From: a virus
Length of the DNA: 28,867 nt
Virus record (IMG/VR): IMGVR_UViG_3300009610_000072
Location: 1 to 28,867 of that record
Strand: one strand, 5' to 3'
Part shown: positions 15,768 through 22,926 of the stretch, in pieces
Layout: every line of letters starts with the position of its first letter
How positions within the stretch are numbered: the first letter of the stretch is position 1
Notes under the pieces: model-generated
Databases searched by the model: none
Told to the model about the DNA's origin: nothing
What the model saw: only the letters and a program-made list of their open reading frames with translations
Made by a program: the position numbers and the translations under genes

Positions 15768-18604
15768 GCCGCCGCCTTCAATCTTCCAGTTGTCACAATC
15801 ATATACGGATTCATCTTCGCATCACCGCCCGTCGCCGGCGTTGCATCCTCTCCAACCGCCGTCACCACACTCGCTCCGCTCGCATTCCCCACCGCAAACT
15901 GCACAGCCGACGCCCGCCCCTCCACAACACTCGCTCCACTCGCACTTCCTGTCGTCGCCTCCACATCAGCGGCGCCGACACCCGTAACGACGCTCGCCCC
16001 ACTCGCATTTCCAGCAGCAAACTGCACCGCCGTCACATGTCCAGTAACGACACTAGCTCCGGTCGTGCTCCCTGCTGCCGCCTGCACAGGACCGCCTACA
16101 GCGGTCACTACCGACGCTCCAGCGGCCGTTCCGGCCGCAAACTGTACCGGAGCGCCTACGGCGCTGATCACACTCGCGCCAGTAGTGCTCCCTGCTGCCG
16201 CTTGCGTCGCCGCTCCGACCGCCGTCGGCGTACTCGTCCCAATCGCGAACCCAGCGGCTGCAACCGTCGCAGCGCCAACACCCGTGACAACACTCGCGCC
16301 GGTCGCGCTTCCAGTCGTCGCATCATCCTGGGCCGAGATGCCTGTAACGACGCTTGCACCTGAGGCCGTTCCAACCGCAAACTGAACTGGAGCACTTACG
16401 GCAGTCACAACGGACGCGCCACTCGTACTTCCAGTTGTATCCGTCGCGGCAACTTCCGCAACTCCTGTCACCACGCTGGCGCCAGACGCGTTTCCAACCG
16501 CGAACTGCGTTGCAGCACCCCGCCCAGTAGCGACACTCGCGCCCGCAGCGCTTCCAGCCGCCGCCACTTGCGACGCCGCCGTCGCCGTCACCACACTCGC
16601 GCCAGAAGCACTTCCTGCCGCCGCAGTCGTCGCGGCGCCTCGCCCAGTGACGACGCTCGCGCCAGTCGTACTTCCCACAGCAGACTGGATCGCGGCACCG
16701 CGCCCAGTTAGCGTGCTGAGTCCAGTCGCACTTCCAACCGCTGCTGCAACCGACGTTCCACTCGCAGTTGCAACAGAAGCGCCTGTCGCGCTTCCCGCTG
16801 CGGCGGCAGTCGACGCACCAACGCCGGTAACGACGCTCGCTCCGCTCGTAGACCCAGGCGCATCACTTCCAACAATCGTAATCCGTGGAATTTGCGTATA
16901 CGAATCCCACAGTGTGTCCGGCTGTTTGCTGGACGAAATCATCCGGAAGTCGTAAGTATTTCCTCCAACAAATGCGCCGGCGCCCGTCGCTTCGATCGCA
17001 AAAACGATCTCTGTAAAGTTCCCTGCCTCAACCGCCAGGACGTCCGTTATCCCAGACTGATCCTCCTGAAGCCCGGCGAAGAAACTTCCAGTCCCCGCCC
17101 CGAGCCTATTCGTCGTCGCACCATTATCCGCCAACGCACTTCCAGTGAATGGTGCCCAATCGCTGGAGGCGAGCGCCACAAACGCTCCACTATTCTTCGA
17201 AACCTGAAGCCCGTGCGTCTGCTCTACGAACGCCCACGTATTATTCTCCTGGAGGCGGAATCGAACCTGGACCTGTGGACTGTTCGTCGTGTTCCGCGAA
17301 ATATTCGTGTTCTGCGCCGCAATCGCAACGGCGCCACTTTCCGTCCCATCCTCATAAAAACGGAAGGCGTCCTGCGAAAAGTTCGACTTCCGAATGGTCA
17401 ACCGCGGAATGACTGTAAGTGTCGTCAGATCGACAAACCCAGCCCCAACATTCACCACGACCTTGAGATCGACAGTCGTGTCTTCGACCGCCGTGGTCGG
17501 AATGATTTGGAAGCCCCAAACTCCCTCCGTGAAATTATTCGCTGTTAGCTGAAAGTTTGATGGACCTCCAAATGATCCCTGCTGGACACCTGCAACAAAT
17601 GATCCCGTTCCACCCGTTAGACGTTCCGTTGTGGCGCCACCCGCCAATCCGGCGGTGGCCTGCTCGATCATCGTTCCCGGATTATCAGTATACGTTCCAC
17701 CAGCTTCGCTGACCTGAAGCTTCCAGTCGTCTGTCGCAGTTCCCGATACTCCTCCCGACTCCTGTATCCGGATGCGAAGATGCCCCGTGTCGAAAACGTT
17801 TCCATCAACCTCAATATTCGTACCTTGCGGCGCCGACGCCGTGGATCCCGCCTCTGTCCCATTTTCATAGAAGCGGAAATCCGCTAGCGTTTGATCGAAC
17901 GACTTCTCCACAAACGCAACAACGGCCGACGCATGATCGACGGCGCCCGCCCCTCCAGTCGGAGCAGACGCCAAATTCGTCGACGTCGCAATCTTAAACT
18001 CACCTCTGACGCCCATCTCCGTCGCGGAGGTTCCGGCGCCGGAAATCGCTTGCGTGAAGATCGTCCATGTCGACGTGGGCGTCAATACCGTCGTTACGTT
18101 TGCCTCACTCGCAATACCCCTGACGCGAAGGCTCTCGACCGCCGCCGTTGTCGCCACCAACGACCCAACGTTCGACGCTGCATCGACGGCGGCAGTGTTG
18201 CTCGAAACAACGACCGGCGTTTTCGTGGCGCCCATCGAGAAGCGCCGCGCAGTCAATGCGGAGGCGTCACAGGTCGTCGCCGACGTGAAGGTGGCGCGGA
18301 TCGTGCCACCACTCGCAACCGCGTTAGTCAGCTTTGAGTAAAAGATTGCGATCTCGGCGCCCGCCTGCGCTGAGCCTTGTCCGTTGGCGAACTCTTTCGC
18401 CCTCGTCCAAGTATTCCCACCCGAGTCAATGATGTCACTGACTTGAGTAGCGTCTCCGTCCGTTGTCTGATTGTTGTCGACGGCGGCGAGGACGACGACC
18501 AATTCGCCCGACACGCACGACGCAGTGGTCAAGATAGTCGTCGTTGCCTGGTTATTACCAGTGTTCGACGCCGTTCCGACTTGACCAAGATCAGCAAAGG
18601 CCAT
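15764..18604 (-). CDS. Large repeat-containing fibre or decoration protein (946 aa)
   Basis: Residues 1-230 form a beta-rich domain (opening MAFADLGQVG). Two copies of a roughly 175-aa domain follow (about 240-415 and 415-580). Each starts FRFYE-[ND]-GTE-[AS]-G, has a GLQVSK-like or LQVSEAGG strand, and ends IPR-[LI]-TI. From about residue 585 to 925 there are 17 units of about 20 aa with consensus SGASVVTGVGA plus an Ala-rich tail. The last residues (MNPYMIVTTGRL) form a short cap. This looks like a beta shaft or fibre exposed on the virion. Its position directly before the terminase gene is unusual. Function as fibre, spike or capsid decoration is inferred. Confidence 0.85.
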   Translation of the reverse strand: MAFADLGQVGTASNTGNNQATTTILTTASCVSGELVVVLAAVDNNQTTDGDATQVSDIIDSGGNTWTRAKEFANGQGSAQAGAEIAIFYSKLTNAVASGGTIRATFTSATTCDASALTARRFSMGATKTPVVVSSNTAAVDAASNVGSLVATTAAVESLRVRGIASEANVTTVLTPTSTWTIFTQAISGAGTSATEMGVRGEFKIATSTNLASAPTGGAGAVDHASAVVAFVEKSFDQTLADFRFYENGTEAGSTASAPQGTNIEVDGNVFDTGHLRIRIQESGGVSGTATDDWKLQVSEAGGTYTDNPGTMIEQATAGLAGGATTERLTGGTGSFVAGVQQGSFGGPSNFQLTANNFTEGVWGFQIIPTTAVEDTTVDLKVVVNVGAGFVDLTTLTVIPRLTIRKSNFSQDAFRFYEDGTESGAVAIAAQNTNISRNTTNSPQVQVRFRLQENNTWAFVEQTHGLQVSKNSGAFVALASSDWAPFTGSALADNGATTNRLGAGTGSFFAGLQEDQSGITDVLAVEAGNFTEIVFAIEATGAGAFVGGNTYDFRMISSSKQPDTLWDSYTQIPRITIVGSDAPGSTSGASVVTGVGASTAAAAGSATGASVATASGTSVAAAVGSATGLSTLTGRGAAIQSAVGSTTGASVVTGRGAATTAAAGSASGASVVTATAASQVAAAGSAAGASVATGRGAATQFAVGNASGASVVTGVAEVAATDTTGSTSGASVVTAVSAPVQFAVGTASGASVVTGISAQDDATTGSATGASVVTGVGAATVAAAGFAIGTSTPTAVGAATQAAAGSTTGASVISAVGAPVQFAAGTAAGASVVTAVGGPVQAAAGSTTGASVVTGHVTAVQFAAGNASGASVVTGVGAADVEATTGSASGASVVEGRASAVQFAVGNASGASVVTAVGEDATPATGGDAKMNPYMIVTTGRLKAAA
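15832..16851 (-). repeat. Coding tandem repeats, 17 units of about 60 bases
   Basis: Imperfect 60-63 base repeats lie inside the 946-aa gene, encoding SGASVVTG-type 20-residue units. Units differ by point changes, and a few are longer by one codon; all keep the reading frame. Such arrays can expand or contract by recombination. Confidence 0.85.
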
Positions 18605-18613
18605 CAGAAGCCT

Positions 18614-18637
18614 CGGCGCGGAAGCGCCGCGCTTCGC
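18614..18637. repeat. Intergenic palindrome
   Basis: A perfect inverted repeat CGGCGC-GGAA-GCGCCG (18614-18629) is followed by the core GCTTCGC (18631-18637). It fills the gap between the 138-aa structural gene and the start of the 946-aa gene. Confidence 0.8.
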
Positions 18638-18639
18638 AC

Positions 18640-19056
18640 TTAATCTTCGTTAACAGTCGTGCCAGTCGTCAATCGCGGAGTGACGTTGGTGTTGACCGTT
18701 ATGTTCGGCGTCACTGTCCCACTAAAGAGCATGGACGTGCTGCCCGCCGACACCGTTCCAATCGCAAAGTGCGTTATCGTGGACGCCACACTGGACGACG
18801 ACGGGAAGGCGATGCTCGCTGTGAGCGTCGCGTTCGAGCCGGTTATGGTGAAGCCGGCGGTCGTCCGCGCCACACTCGTTCGAGCATAGTTCACATAGTC
18901 CGACTCGCTCGATGCCTGATTTCCAGTCTCGCCCGGATCGGCGAAGTGAAGAGAAAGCCACAAGCTTCCTGCAATTCCGCTCGCCACAAGCGGAATCGAA
19001 GTTGCGTTGAAGATCAACGATAGGAAGTCGGTTTCAAAGGCGTTTGACTTGGACAT
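18640..19056 (-). CDS. Small virion structural protein
   Basis: A 138-aa, beta-rich protein. The N-terminus MSKSNAFETDFLSLIFNA and the motif SLWLSLHFADPGETGNQASSE (residues 31-51) followed by YARTSVAR are features I recognise from conserved phage structural proteins often encoded near fibres or head proteins. The C-terminal half is Thr/Ser/Val-rich strands. A GGGGG ribosome site lies about 9 bases upstream. Exact location in the virion is unknown. Confidence 0.8.
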   Translation of the reverse strand: MSKSNAFETDFLSLIFNATSIPLVASGIAGSLWLSLHFADPGETGNQASSESDYVNYARTSVARTTAGFTITGSNATLTASIAFPSSSSVASTITHFAIGTVSAGSTSMLFSGTVTPNITVNTNVTPRLTTGTTVNED

Positions 19057-19069
19057 GGTTCATTTCCCC

Positions 19070-19084
19070 CGCCGCTACGCGGCG
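19070..19084. repeat. Palindrome over a stop codon
   Basis: A perfect inverted repeat CGCCGC-TAC-GCGGCG. On the minus strand its loop and flank supply the TAG stop of the coiled-coil gene, so the hairpin includes the stop codon. Confidence 0.8.
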
Positions 19085-19593
19085 ATCGTGCGAAGCTTCG
19101 CCAGCTTCTCGGCAAGATCATGTTTGAGCGCCGCAATCTCCCGCTCGCGAACCTCGATGTCCACCAGCTTTCCAGTGAGTTCCGCCTCCCGCTTCTCTAC
19201 CTCCGCCAACCTCTTTCCGTGCTCCGCTATCGCCTCGCGCCGCGAGCGTTCCTCTTCCGCCGCCGCGGTCTCGCGTGCGATGAGGGCGCGAGTACTCAAC
19301 GCCAGTTGCTCTTCGCGTGCTTGGATCTTCAACTCGTGCGCTTGTTGCTCTTTTGCCTTTTCGTCGAAGGCGGTTTGCAATTTCTTCTCCAAACCCTCGA
19401 CTTCCTTCATCTTTTTGTCGGCGGCTTGACGGGCGTTCGTGAGTTCGTCGATAGCGGACTGAGCTTCGTCTGTCGCCTTGACAAGCTCTTGGAGCCGCTT
19501 CTTGGAAGTAACAGGGTCAGCCGCGAGAGCGCAGAGCGCGTACACTCCCTGTACGTCCTGCGGGGGAAGGTTTGCGATCGGATTGATGGGCAT
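19075..19593 (-). CDS. Long coiled-coil protein
   Basis: A 172-aa protein. Residues 1-25 are a short non-helical start (MPINPIANLPPQDVQG). Residues about 28-168 are almost continuous charged heptad-like helix (many Ala, Glu, Lys, Arg; for example EEERSRREAIAEHGKRL). It has no membrane segment. The start uses the GAGG overlapping the previous stop codon, which implies coupling. It may be a scaffold, core or assembly chaperone for the neighbouring structural proteins; this is inference from shape only. Confidence 0.8.
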   Translation of the reverse strand: MPINPIANLPPQDVQGVYALCALAADPVTSKKRLQELVKATDEAQSAIDELTNARQAADKKMKEVEGLEKKLQTAFDEKAKEQQAHELKIQAREEQLALSTRALIARETAAAEEERSRREAIAEHGKRLAEVEKREAELTGKLVDIEVREREIAALKHDLAEKLAKLRTIAA

Positions 19594-19600
19594 GACATCC

Positions 19601-19900
19601 TCATACGCTGGCTATGACGGAGAGGACGCCGCCGCGGCGGACGCCCAGATATTCCGTCTGATTCGCTGCAAGTCGAAGTCCGTTCTGCGTCGCCGTCGGC
19701 TGCGCATCCACATTGACGCGACAAGACGCGTCCGTATGCAGACGCACAAAGGTCGTGTTTGTGGAAAAGGCGGCAAAATTCGTCGCCGTTCCACTGAACG
19801 CGATGAGTTGCGTGTTCAATGCAGGAAGGCTTCCAGTGGGCACCATATGCCCGCCTGCATTCGCCATTCCAGCAAACTCCGTAACTTCGAGAGTGGCCAT
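19601..19900 (-). CDS. Small beta-rich structural protein
   Basis: A 99-aa protein started at ATG 19900, just after the stop of the nuclease-like gene; the frame is open further upstream to 19945 but overlaps that gene. The sequence has alternating short strands and motifs TTFVRLHTDASCRV and RLAANQTEYLGV, which I recall from small conserved phage structural proteins. It has no membrane or catalytic features. It is likely a minor virion or decoration protein. Confidence 0.78.
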   Translation of the reverse strand: MATLEVTEFAGMANAGGHMVPTGSLPALNTQLIAFSGTATNFAAFSTNTTFVRLHTDASCRVNVDAQPTATQNGLRLAANQTEYLGVRRGGVLSVIASV

Positions 19901-19901
19901 T

Positions 19902-20426
19902 TCACGGTCTCCATATGTGGACGGCGACGCCCGCGGCGTCAACATCCTTTAGGTTGTCGGCGAACTCGATTCGTCCAGGAACAGGGATTGCGGGGTCGAA
20001 CGACCGCGTTACACAGACCAACCGGACTCGCTTCGGCTGATACGCCGCCACCACGATGGGCAGGTAGAGTTCGTGGAGTTGCCACCACGCCGTCGCGGTC
20101 CACCGGATTTTGATCTCGAAGATTGCGGCGGTTTCACCGTCGAAATGGATTGCGTCTGCCTGACAGAAGCGCGTGTCGCGCCCGTCGCTGAACTTGAACC
20201 ACTGACCGACGATCAGATCTGGAAACAGCCCACGCAGATACGCAACCGCTTTCTTCTCGTATGCGAGTCCGGCCTTTTGCGATGGAGAACTTCTGCTCCG
20301 CTTGTGGTGCGGATTCTCACATTTGCAAACCCAATGGAGCTTAGTGCATCTGGAAAAGCCGGGCGGCGGGGCGAGAGCAAGCGACGACGCAGGTCCGCCA
20401 CTTTCGGATACGCCGCCGAGGAGCAT
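19902..20426 (-). CDS. PD-(D/E)XK nuclease-like protein
   Basis: A 174-aa protein. ATG 20426 follows the preceding stop by 3 bases and has GAGGAT before it. The N-terminal 45 residues are Ser/Pro-rich, then a cysteine/histidine cluster (C27, C34, C36, H40, H41) that could bind zinc. The core fits the PD-(D/E)XK fold: E57 in a first helix, D91 (FCQADAI), then E104-x-K106 (AIFEIKIRW). VRR-NUC- or resolvase-like endonucleases look like this. Placed next to the small-terminase-like gene, it may help process or cleave packaging DNA. Catalytic assignment is by motif only. Confidence 0.7.
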   Translation of the reverse strand: MLLGGVSESGGPASSLALAPPPGFSRCTKLHWVCKCENPHHKRSRSSPSQKAGLAYEKKAVAYLRGLFPDLIVGQWFKFSDGRDTRFCQADAIHFDGETAAIFEIKIRWTATAWWQLHELYLPIVVAAYQPKRVRLVCVTRSFDPAIPVPGRIEFADNLKDVDAAGVAVHIWRP

Positions 20427-20429
20427 CCC

Positions 20430-21023
20430 TCAATCCTCCGAGGCGCAAGAGCGCCTCTCGCTCTCAAGCCCTGCCGCTGGCTCAGACGCCGGCGGAGCTG
20501 CATTCTGACCGACATCCAAGAGCTTGTTCTCATGGGCGATAACTTTCGCCCGCGCCGCCGCTAGATCCTCAGCAGAAATCGGCGCCACAATCTGCGCATT
20601 CGTATTGACAACAACAGTCGGGCTAGACGCCGCCTTTGTACCGTACCCCAGACGCTCGAGCGCAGAATCCATAACATCGGTGAGTTCCTCGAACGGGAGG
20701 GAGGTGCGCTTCTTGTCCAAAGTCTCCTGGACAATGTCGAGAGCGGAGAGCGCCACGCCGGAAAGTTTGTGGTTGATAGCCGCGACGAGGCGGCTGGATT
20801 GTTCGCCGCGGCGCTGTTCGTAGCGCATTCGGAAGAGGTCGTTGTTGACGATGATCGAGATCGTTGTGAAATGCTTGCCGAGGCGCGCGGCGATCTGCTT
20901 TTGCGTAATGCCGGGCTCCGCGAGCATGAGGTCGATGATATGATCGTGCCAATACATGTAACGGCCGGAGGAGATCGGTCGCGGCGGGCGGCCCAGGTCG
21001 TTTATCGGAAACATGGGTTGCAT
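20430..21023 (-). CDS. HTH DNA-binding protein, likely small terminase subunit
   Basis: A 197-aa protein if started at ATG 21023; ATG 21014 is possible, and the frame is open to 21167, but that part reads as non-coding. Residues about 25-65 form a helix-turn-helix (IIDLMLAEPGITQKQIAARLGKHFTTISIIVNNDLFR). A central helical region (80-145) may serve oligomerisation, and the C-terminal part is Ala-rich. An HTH followed by an oligomerising helix is the layout of phage small terminases, which recognise the packaging site. It lies 4.7 kb upstream of the large subunit, an unusual separation. A transcription regulator is the alternative. Confidence 0.72.
   Translation of the reverse strand: MQPMFPINDLGRPPRPISSGRYMYWHDHIIDLMLAEPGITQKQIAARLGKHFTTISIIVNNDLFRMRYEQRRGEQSSRLVAAINHKLSGVALSALDIVQETLDKKRTSLPFEELTDVMDSALERLGYGTKAASSPTVVVNTNAQIVAPISAEDLAAARAKVIAHENKLLDVGQNAAPPASEPAAGLESERRSCASED
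20440..20457. repeat. Palindrome inside the small-terminase-like gene
   Basis: An inverted repeat GAGGCGC-AAGA-GCGCCTC in the last codons of the gene, 14 bases before the start of the nuclease-like gene. On the mRNA it would fold next to that gene's ribosome site. Confidence 0.7.
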
Positions 21024-21303
21024 TTGGCACCAGCGAAGCGGCTGTTCATGATGCGGATAGTCTATCTCAGTGGGGGGTGGAGTGCGCGCTCTTTGCGCGC
21101 AGGGGGACTTTCGTTTCTCGAAGTTCTTGGCGCGGCGGGAGTGGCTTTGCGATATCGACCAAACCACCCCGCGCGGGGGGATGGGAGGCAGGCGCTACGC
21201 GCCGACTCGCTACGCGCCGACTAATAGCATGGGGCGCCCCAACGCAGGGCGCCCCAGCCGCTTCACAGCCGCTTCACGGCTAGCCGCGAAGCGGCTCTTG
21301 GTG
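21024..21303. other. Non-coding GC-rich gap with stacked palindromes
   Basis: 280 bases without a supportable gene. It holds palindromes TGCGCGC-TCTTT-GCGCGCA (21083-21101), GGCGC-TAC-GCGCC (21191-21203), self-complementary GGGGCGCCCC (21231-21240) with GGGCGCCCC (21247-21255), a tandem 11-mer AGCCGCTTCAC (21256-21277) and AGCCGC-GAA-GCGGCT (21282-21296). There is no T-tract, so this is not a classic terminator. It may act as an attenuator, a processing site or a packaging-site region. Confidence 0.65.
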
Positions 21304-21885
21304 CTAGAGTTGGTCGACGCTCGCGCCGGTCCCGCGGGCTTTGTTATACGCCTCACGAATCGCCGCGACTTCATACGCAAAGGCGAGGTAGGACTTCGAT
21401 CCTTTCGGGAACTCGCCTTTGGCATCCGGCTGGACTTGATTACCCTTCGCGTCCACCCGCCAGTCCTTGCGGTCGCTGCGATCCTTGCCCGTGGCTTGCA
21501 AGATACACGCCAGCATGGTGTCAGCATCGTAGCGAGTGACACCAGCGCCAACGCCGCGCTCTGCCCACACAGGCGGAGACGCCTTGGCCGACTCCAAAAA
21601 CAAGTCAATGGCGGCAGCCGCGTCCTTCAGCGATCCGGGCGCGTCCTTGTCGTTCAGCACGGTATTCGCCACGTTGCCTAGCTTGGTGTGGAACCCCAGG
21701 ATGGCGCACATAGTCGGCAACTTGCCGGCCGGTCCCATCTGCTCGTCCCAAGCCTTGATAGGCTTGTAGTCTTCGCCATCAGCTTCAACCAGCGTGAATC
21801 GGGCGCCGGTCGCGCCTTCTGCGGTATCAACCACCGTGCCACCCGTTCCCAGATAGTCACGGATCGACCTTTTTTCCTTAGCCAT
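21304..21885 (-). CDS. First leftward gene, unknown 193-aa protein
   Basis: ATG 21885 has GGAGA nine bases upstream; the frame is open to 21975 but that part lies in the repeat region. The protein opens MAKEKRSIRDYLGTGGTVVD, followed by a mixed alpha/beta domain with GARFTLVEADGEDYKPI (about 27-45), an Ala/Asp-rich helix (LKDAAAAIDLFLESAK) and a basic patch (GKDRSDRKDWRVDAKGNQ) near 140. There are no enzyme motifs. As the first gene beside the divergent control region it could be a DNA-binding or regulatory protein. I do not recognise its family. Confidence 0.78.
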   Translation of the reverse strand: MAKEKRSIRDYLGTGGTVVDTAEGATGARFTLVEADGEDYKPIKAWDEQMGPAGKLPTMCAILGFHTKLGNVANTVLNDKDAPGSLKDAAAAIDLFLESAKASPPVWAERGVGAGVTRYDADTMLACILQATGKDRSDRKDWRVDAKGNQVQPDAKGEFPKGSKSYLAFAYEVAAIREAYNKARGTGASVDQL

Positions 21886-21900
21886 TTGCAGTCTCCATTG

Positions 21901-21935
21901 TGGCGTGATTGCCACGCCGCGAATATGGCACGCCA
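21901..21935. promoter_or_regulatory. Operator-like inverted repeats
   Basis: TGGCGTG at 21901-21907 pairs with CACGCC at 21913-21918 (5-base loop) and with CACGCCA at 21929-21935. Three copies of one core lie within 35 bases, immediately upstream of the first leftward gene's ribosome site. This is the usual arrangement of a repressor-binding site. Confidence 0.5.
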
Positions 21936-21995
21936 CTGCGGCGGGCGCAAGAACTTTTTCGCTGTGCACTATCACGTTTTATTACAGCCCCCACC

Positions 21996-22046
21996 GTTGC
22001 GGAAATGCCACTCGTTGCGGAAATGCCACCCTGGCGCAAGTGCCAG
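21996..22046. repeat. 18-base direct repeats (iteron-like)
   Basis: GTTGCGGAAATGCCAC occurs exactly twice (21996-22011 and 22014-22029), with a diverged third unit TGGCGCAAGTGCCAG at 22032-22046. The period is 18 bases, close to two helical turns, as expected for a protein-binding array. Confidence 0.75.
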
Positions 22047-22140
22047 TTCGCCAAGCCACCGCTGCACCCTTCGCCTAAGTGTAAAGACCCCATTTCCGAT
22101 CATTCGATGCATCCATGCAACACTCAGGGGGGGGTTGCCA

Positions 22141-22166
22141 TATAGCGATGCCCTATAGCGATAGGG
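22141..22166. promoter_or_regulatory. TATAGCGAT repeat with 16-base palindrome
   Basis: TATAGCGAT occurs at 22141-22149 and 22154-22162. The second copy is the centre of the perfect palindrome CCCTAT-AGCG-ATAGGG (22151-22166). It is a candidate operator for the rightward genes. Confidence 0.55.
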
Positions 22167-22231
22167 AAGAGGAAGCACTAACTCTATAGCTCATAGAATT
22201 TTTTTTTGAGACGTCTACAAGAGTCCTTCCC

Positions 22232-22254
22232 CGCCGCTTCGCGGCGACTTCGCC
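22232..22254. repeat. Mini-palindromes in the leader of the rightward block
   Basis: CGCCGC-TTC-GCGGCG (22232-22246) overlaps a second inverted repeat GGCGA-CT-TCGCC (22243-22254). It contains the GCTTCGC core shared with other copies. Confidence 0.8.
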
Positions 22255-22365
22255 TCGCCATCCCAACGGGTCCATTGCACCTATCCACCCCATGCCCACC
22301 CCCAAATGTTGCATGATTGCAAGCAATGATACCCCACCCCACCCAACAAGGACAAGGAACTCCAC

Positions 22366-22698
22366 ATGTCCATCCTTCCCCAACTCTCACCCCTCTTTCC
22401 TCTTCCTCTTCGCACCTGCCCCAACTGCAACGTCCAATTCGAACCAAACAATCACAAACACACCTTTTGCTCTCTTCGCTGCTACAACAAATCCTGGCGC
22501 CGCCTCAACAACAACCGTAAGAACGTCAAACTTCATCTTGGTATCAGCCGCTTCGCGGCTTCTGAAGCCCTCGACGAGCCGCTTCGCGGCGAAGAGCAAG
22601 TCATTGCCGCCACCGCTCCCGCCGTCGCCATGACCGACTCCGATTGGGAAACCCTCATCCTCGGCGCCGCCGCACCACAGAAGGACGAACCCAAATGA
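22366..22698 (+). CDS. Small treble-clef zinc-finger protein
   Basis: A 110-aa protein; ribosome site AAGGA 7 bases before ATG 22366. Cysteines C18, C21, C35 and C39 form CPNC-x13-CSLRC, a short zinc-binding treble clef, followed by a basic stretch (YNKSWRRLNNNRKN). The rest is a linker containing two in-frame copies of the GCTTCGC palindrome (22546-22560 and 22578-22590) and an acidic/hydrophobic end (MTDSDWETLILGA). It is probably a nucleic-acid or protein-binding adaptor. It is the first gene of the rightward block, hence likely early. Confidence 0.8.
   Translation: MSILPQLSPLFPLPLRTCPNCNVQFEPNNHKHTFCSLRCYNKSWRRLNNNRKNVKLHLGISRFAASEALDEPLRGEEQVIAATAPAVAMTDSDWETLILGAAAPQKDEPK
22546..22590. 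repeat. Two in-gene mini-palindromes
   Basis: AGCCGC-TTC-GCGGCT (22546-22560) and GCCGC-TTC-GCGGC (22578-22590) lie in the same reading frame in the linker of the zinc-finger gene, coding for RFAAS and PLRGE. Confidence 0.85.
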
Positions 22699-22926
22699 CC
22701 ACCGAGACGCTACTCTGATCAAAGAGCCCCCTTAACCGCGTCCTTAAAGTCCCCCTTAAAAATCCACACAACCTCCAACCAAATCTTGACGTCGGAGACC
22801 CCTACCCAAATACCACAAAATGCTGCACCGCACCATCACGAAACCGTGAATTGACAAAAGGACCCTTTTGTGATCCACTAGTCGGCGCACCCCGCGCCCG
22901 TTCGCGTCCTCCACTCGGAGCCACAT
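22699..22926. promoter_or_regulatory. Intergenic region with 18-base palindrome
   Basis: 228 bases with no gene. CCCCCTTAA occurs at 22727-22735 and 22751-22759 with a related CCTTAAA between them. A perfect inverted repeat ACAAAAGG-AC-CCTTTTGT spans 22854-22871 and overlaps a TTGACA (22851-22856) that could be a -35 element. No TATAAT-like element stands at the right distance, so the promoter is uncertain; the palindrome itself is clear. Confidence 0.5.

Larger units (their letters stand above)
21886..22365. promoter_or_regulatory. Divergent intergenic control region / possible origin
   Basis: 480 bases separate the leftward late block from the rightward small-gene block, with no supportable gene. 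Contents: inverted repeats of GGCGTG/CACGCC (21902-21935), an 18-base direct repeat array (21996-22046), a G8 tract (22127-22134), direct TATAGCGAT repeats with palindrome CCCTATAGCGATAGGG (22141-22166), a T9 tract (22199-22207) and palindrome CGCCGC-TTC-GCGGCG (22232-22246). No clean -35/-10 pair was found on either strand, so promoter positions are not called. Confidence 0.6.

Noticed and set aside
15832-16851. Regular repeats of about 60 bases that could suggest a CRISPR array
   Set aside because: The units are imperfect, contiguous without unique spacers, and keep one reading frame in the 946-aa protein; they are coding tandem repeats.
21210-21608. A 132-codon minus-strand frame overlapping the 193-aa gene
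   Set aside because: It is basic and featureless and runs into the palindrome stack; the 21304-21885 frame has a proper ribosome site and balanced composition.
22181-22207. Weak hairpin CTAT-AGCTC-ATAG followed by nine T as a terminator
   Set aside because: The stem is only 4 bp and no rightward gene lies upstream of it, so a terminator here has nothing to terminate; listed only as part of the control region.
22292-22633. A 113-codon plus-strand frame overlapping the zinc-finger gene
   Set aside because: It lacks a ribosome site and domain pattern; the frame starting at 22366 has both and carries the four cysteines.
22851-22879. TTGACA as a sigma70-type promoter
   Set aside because: The bases 15-18 downstream (around TCCACT) do not resemble a -10 element, so only the palindrome is reported.
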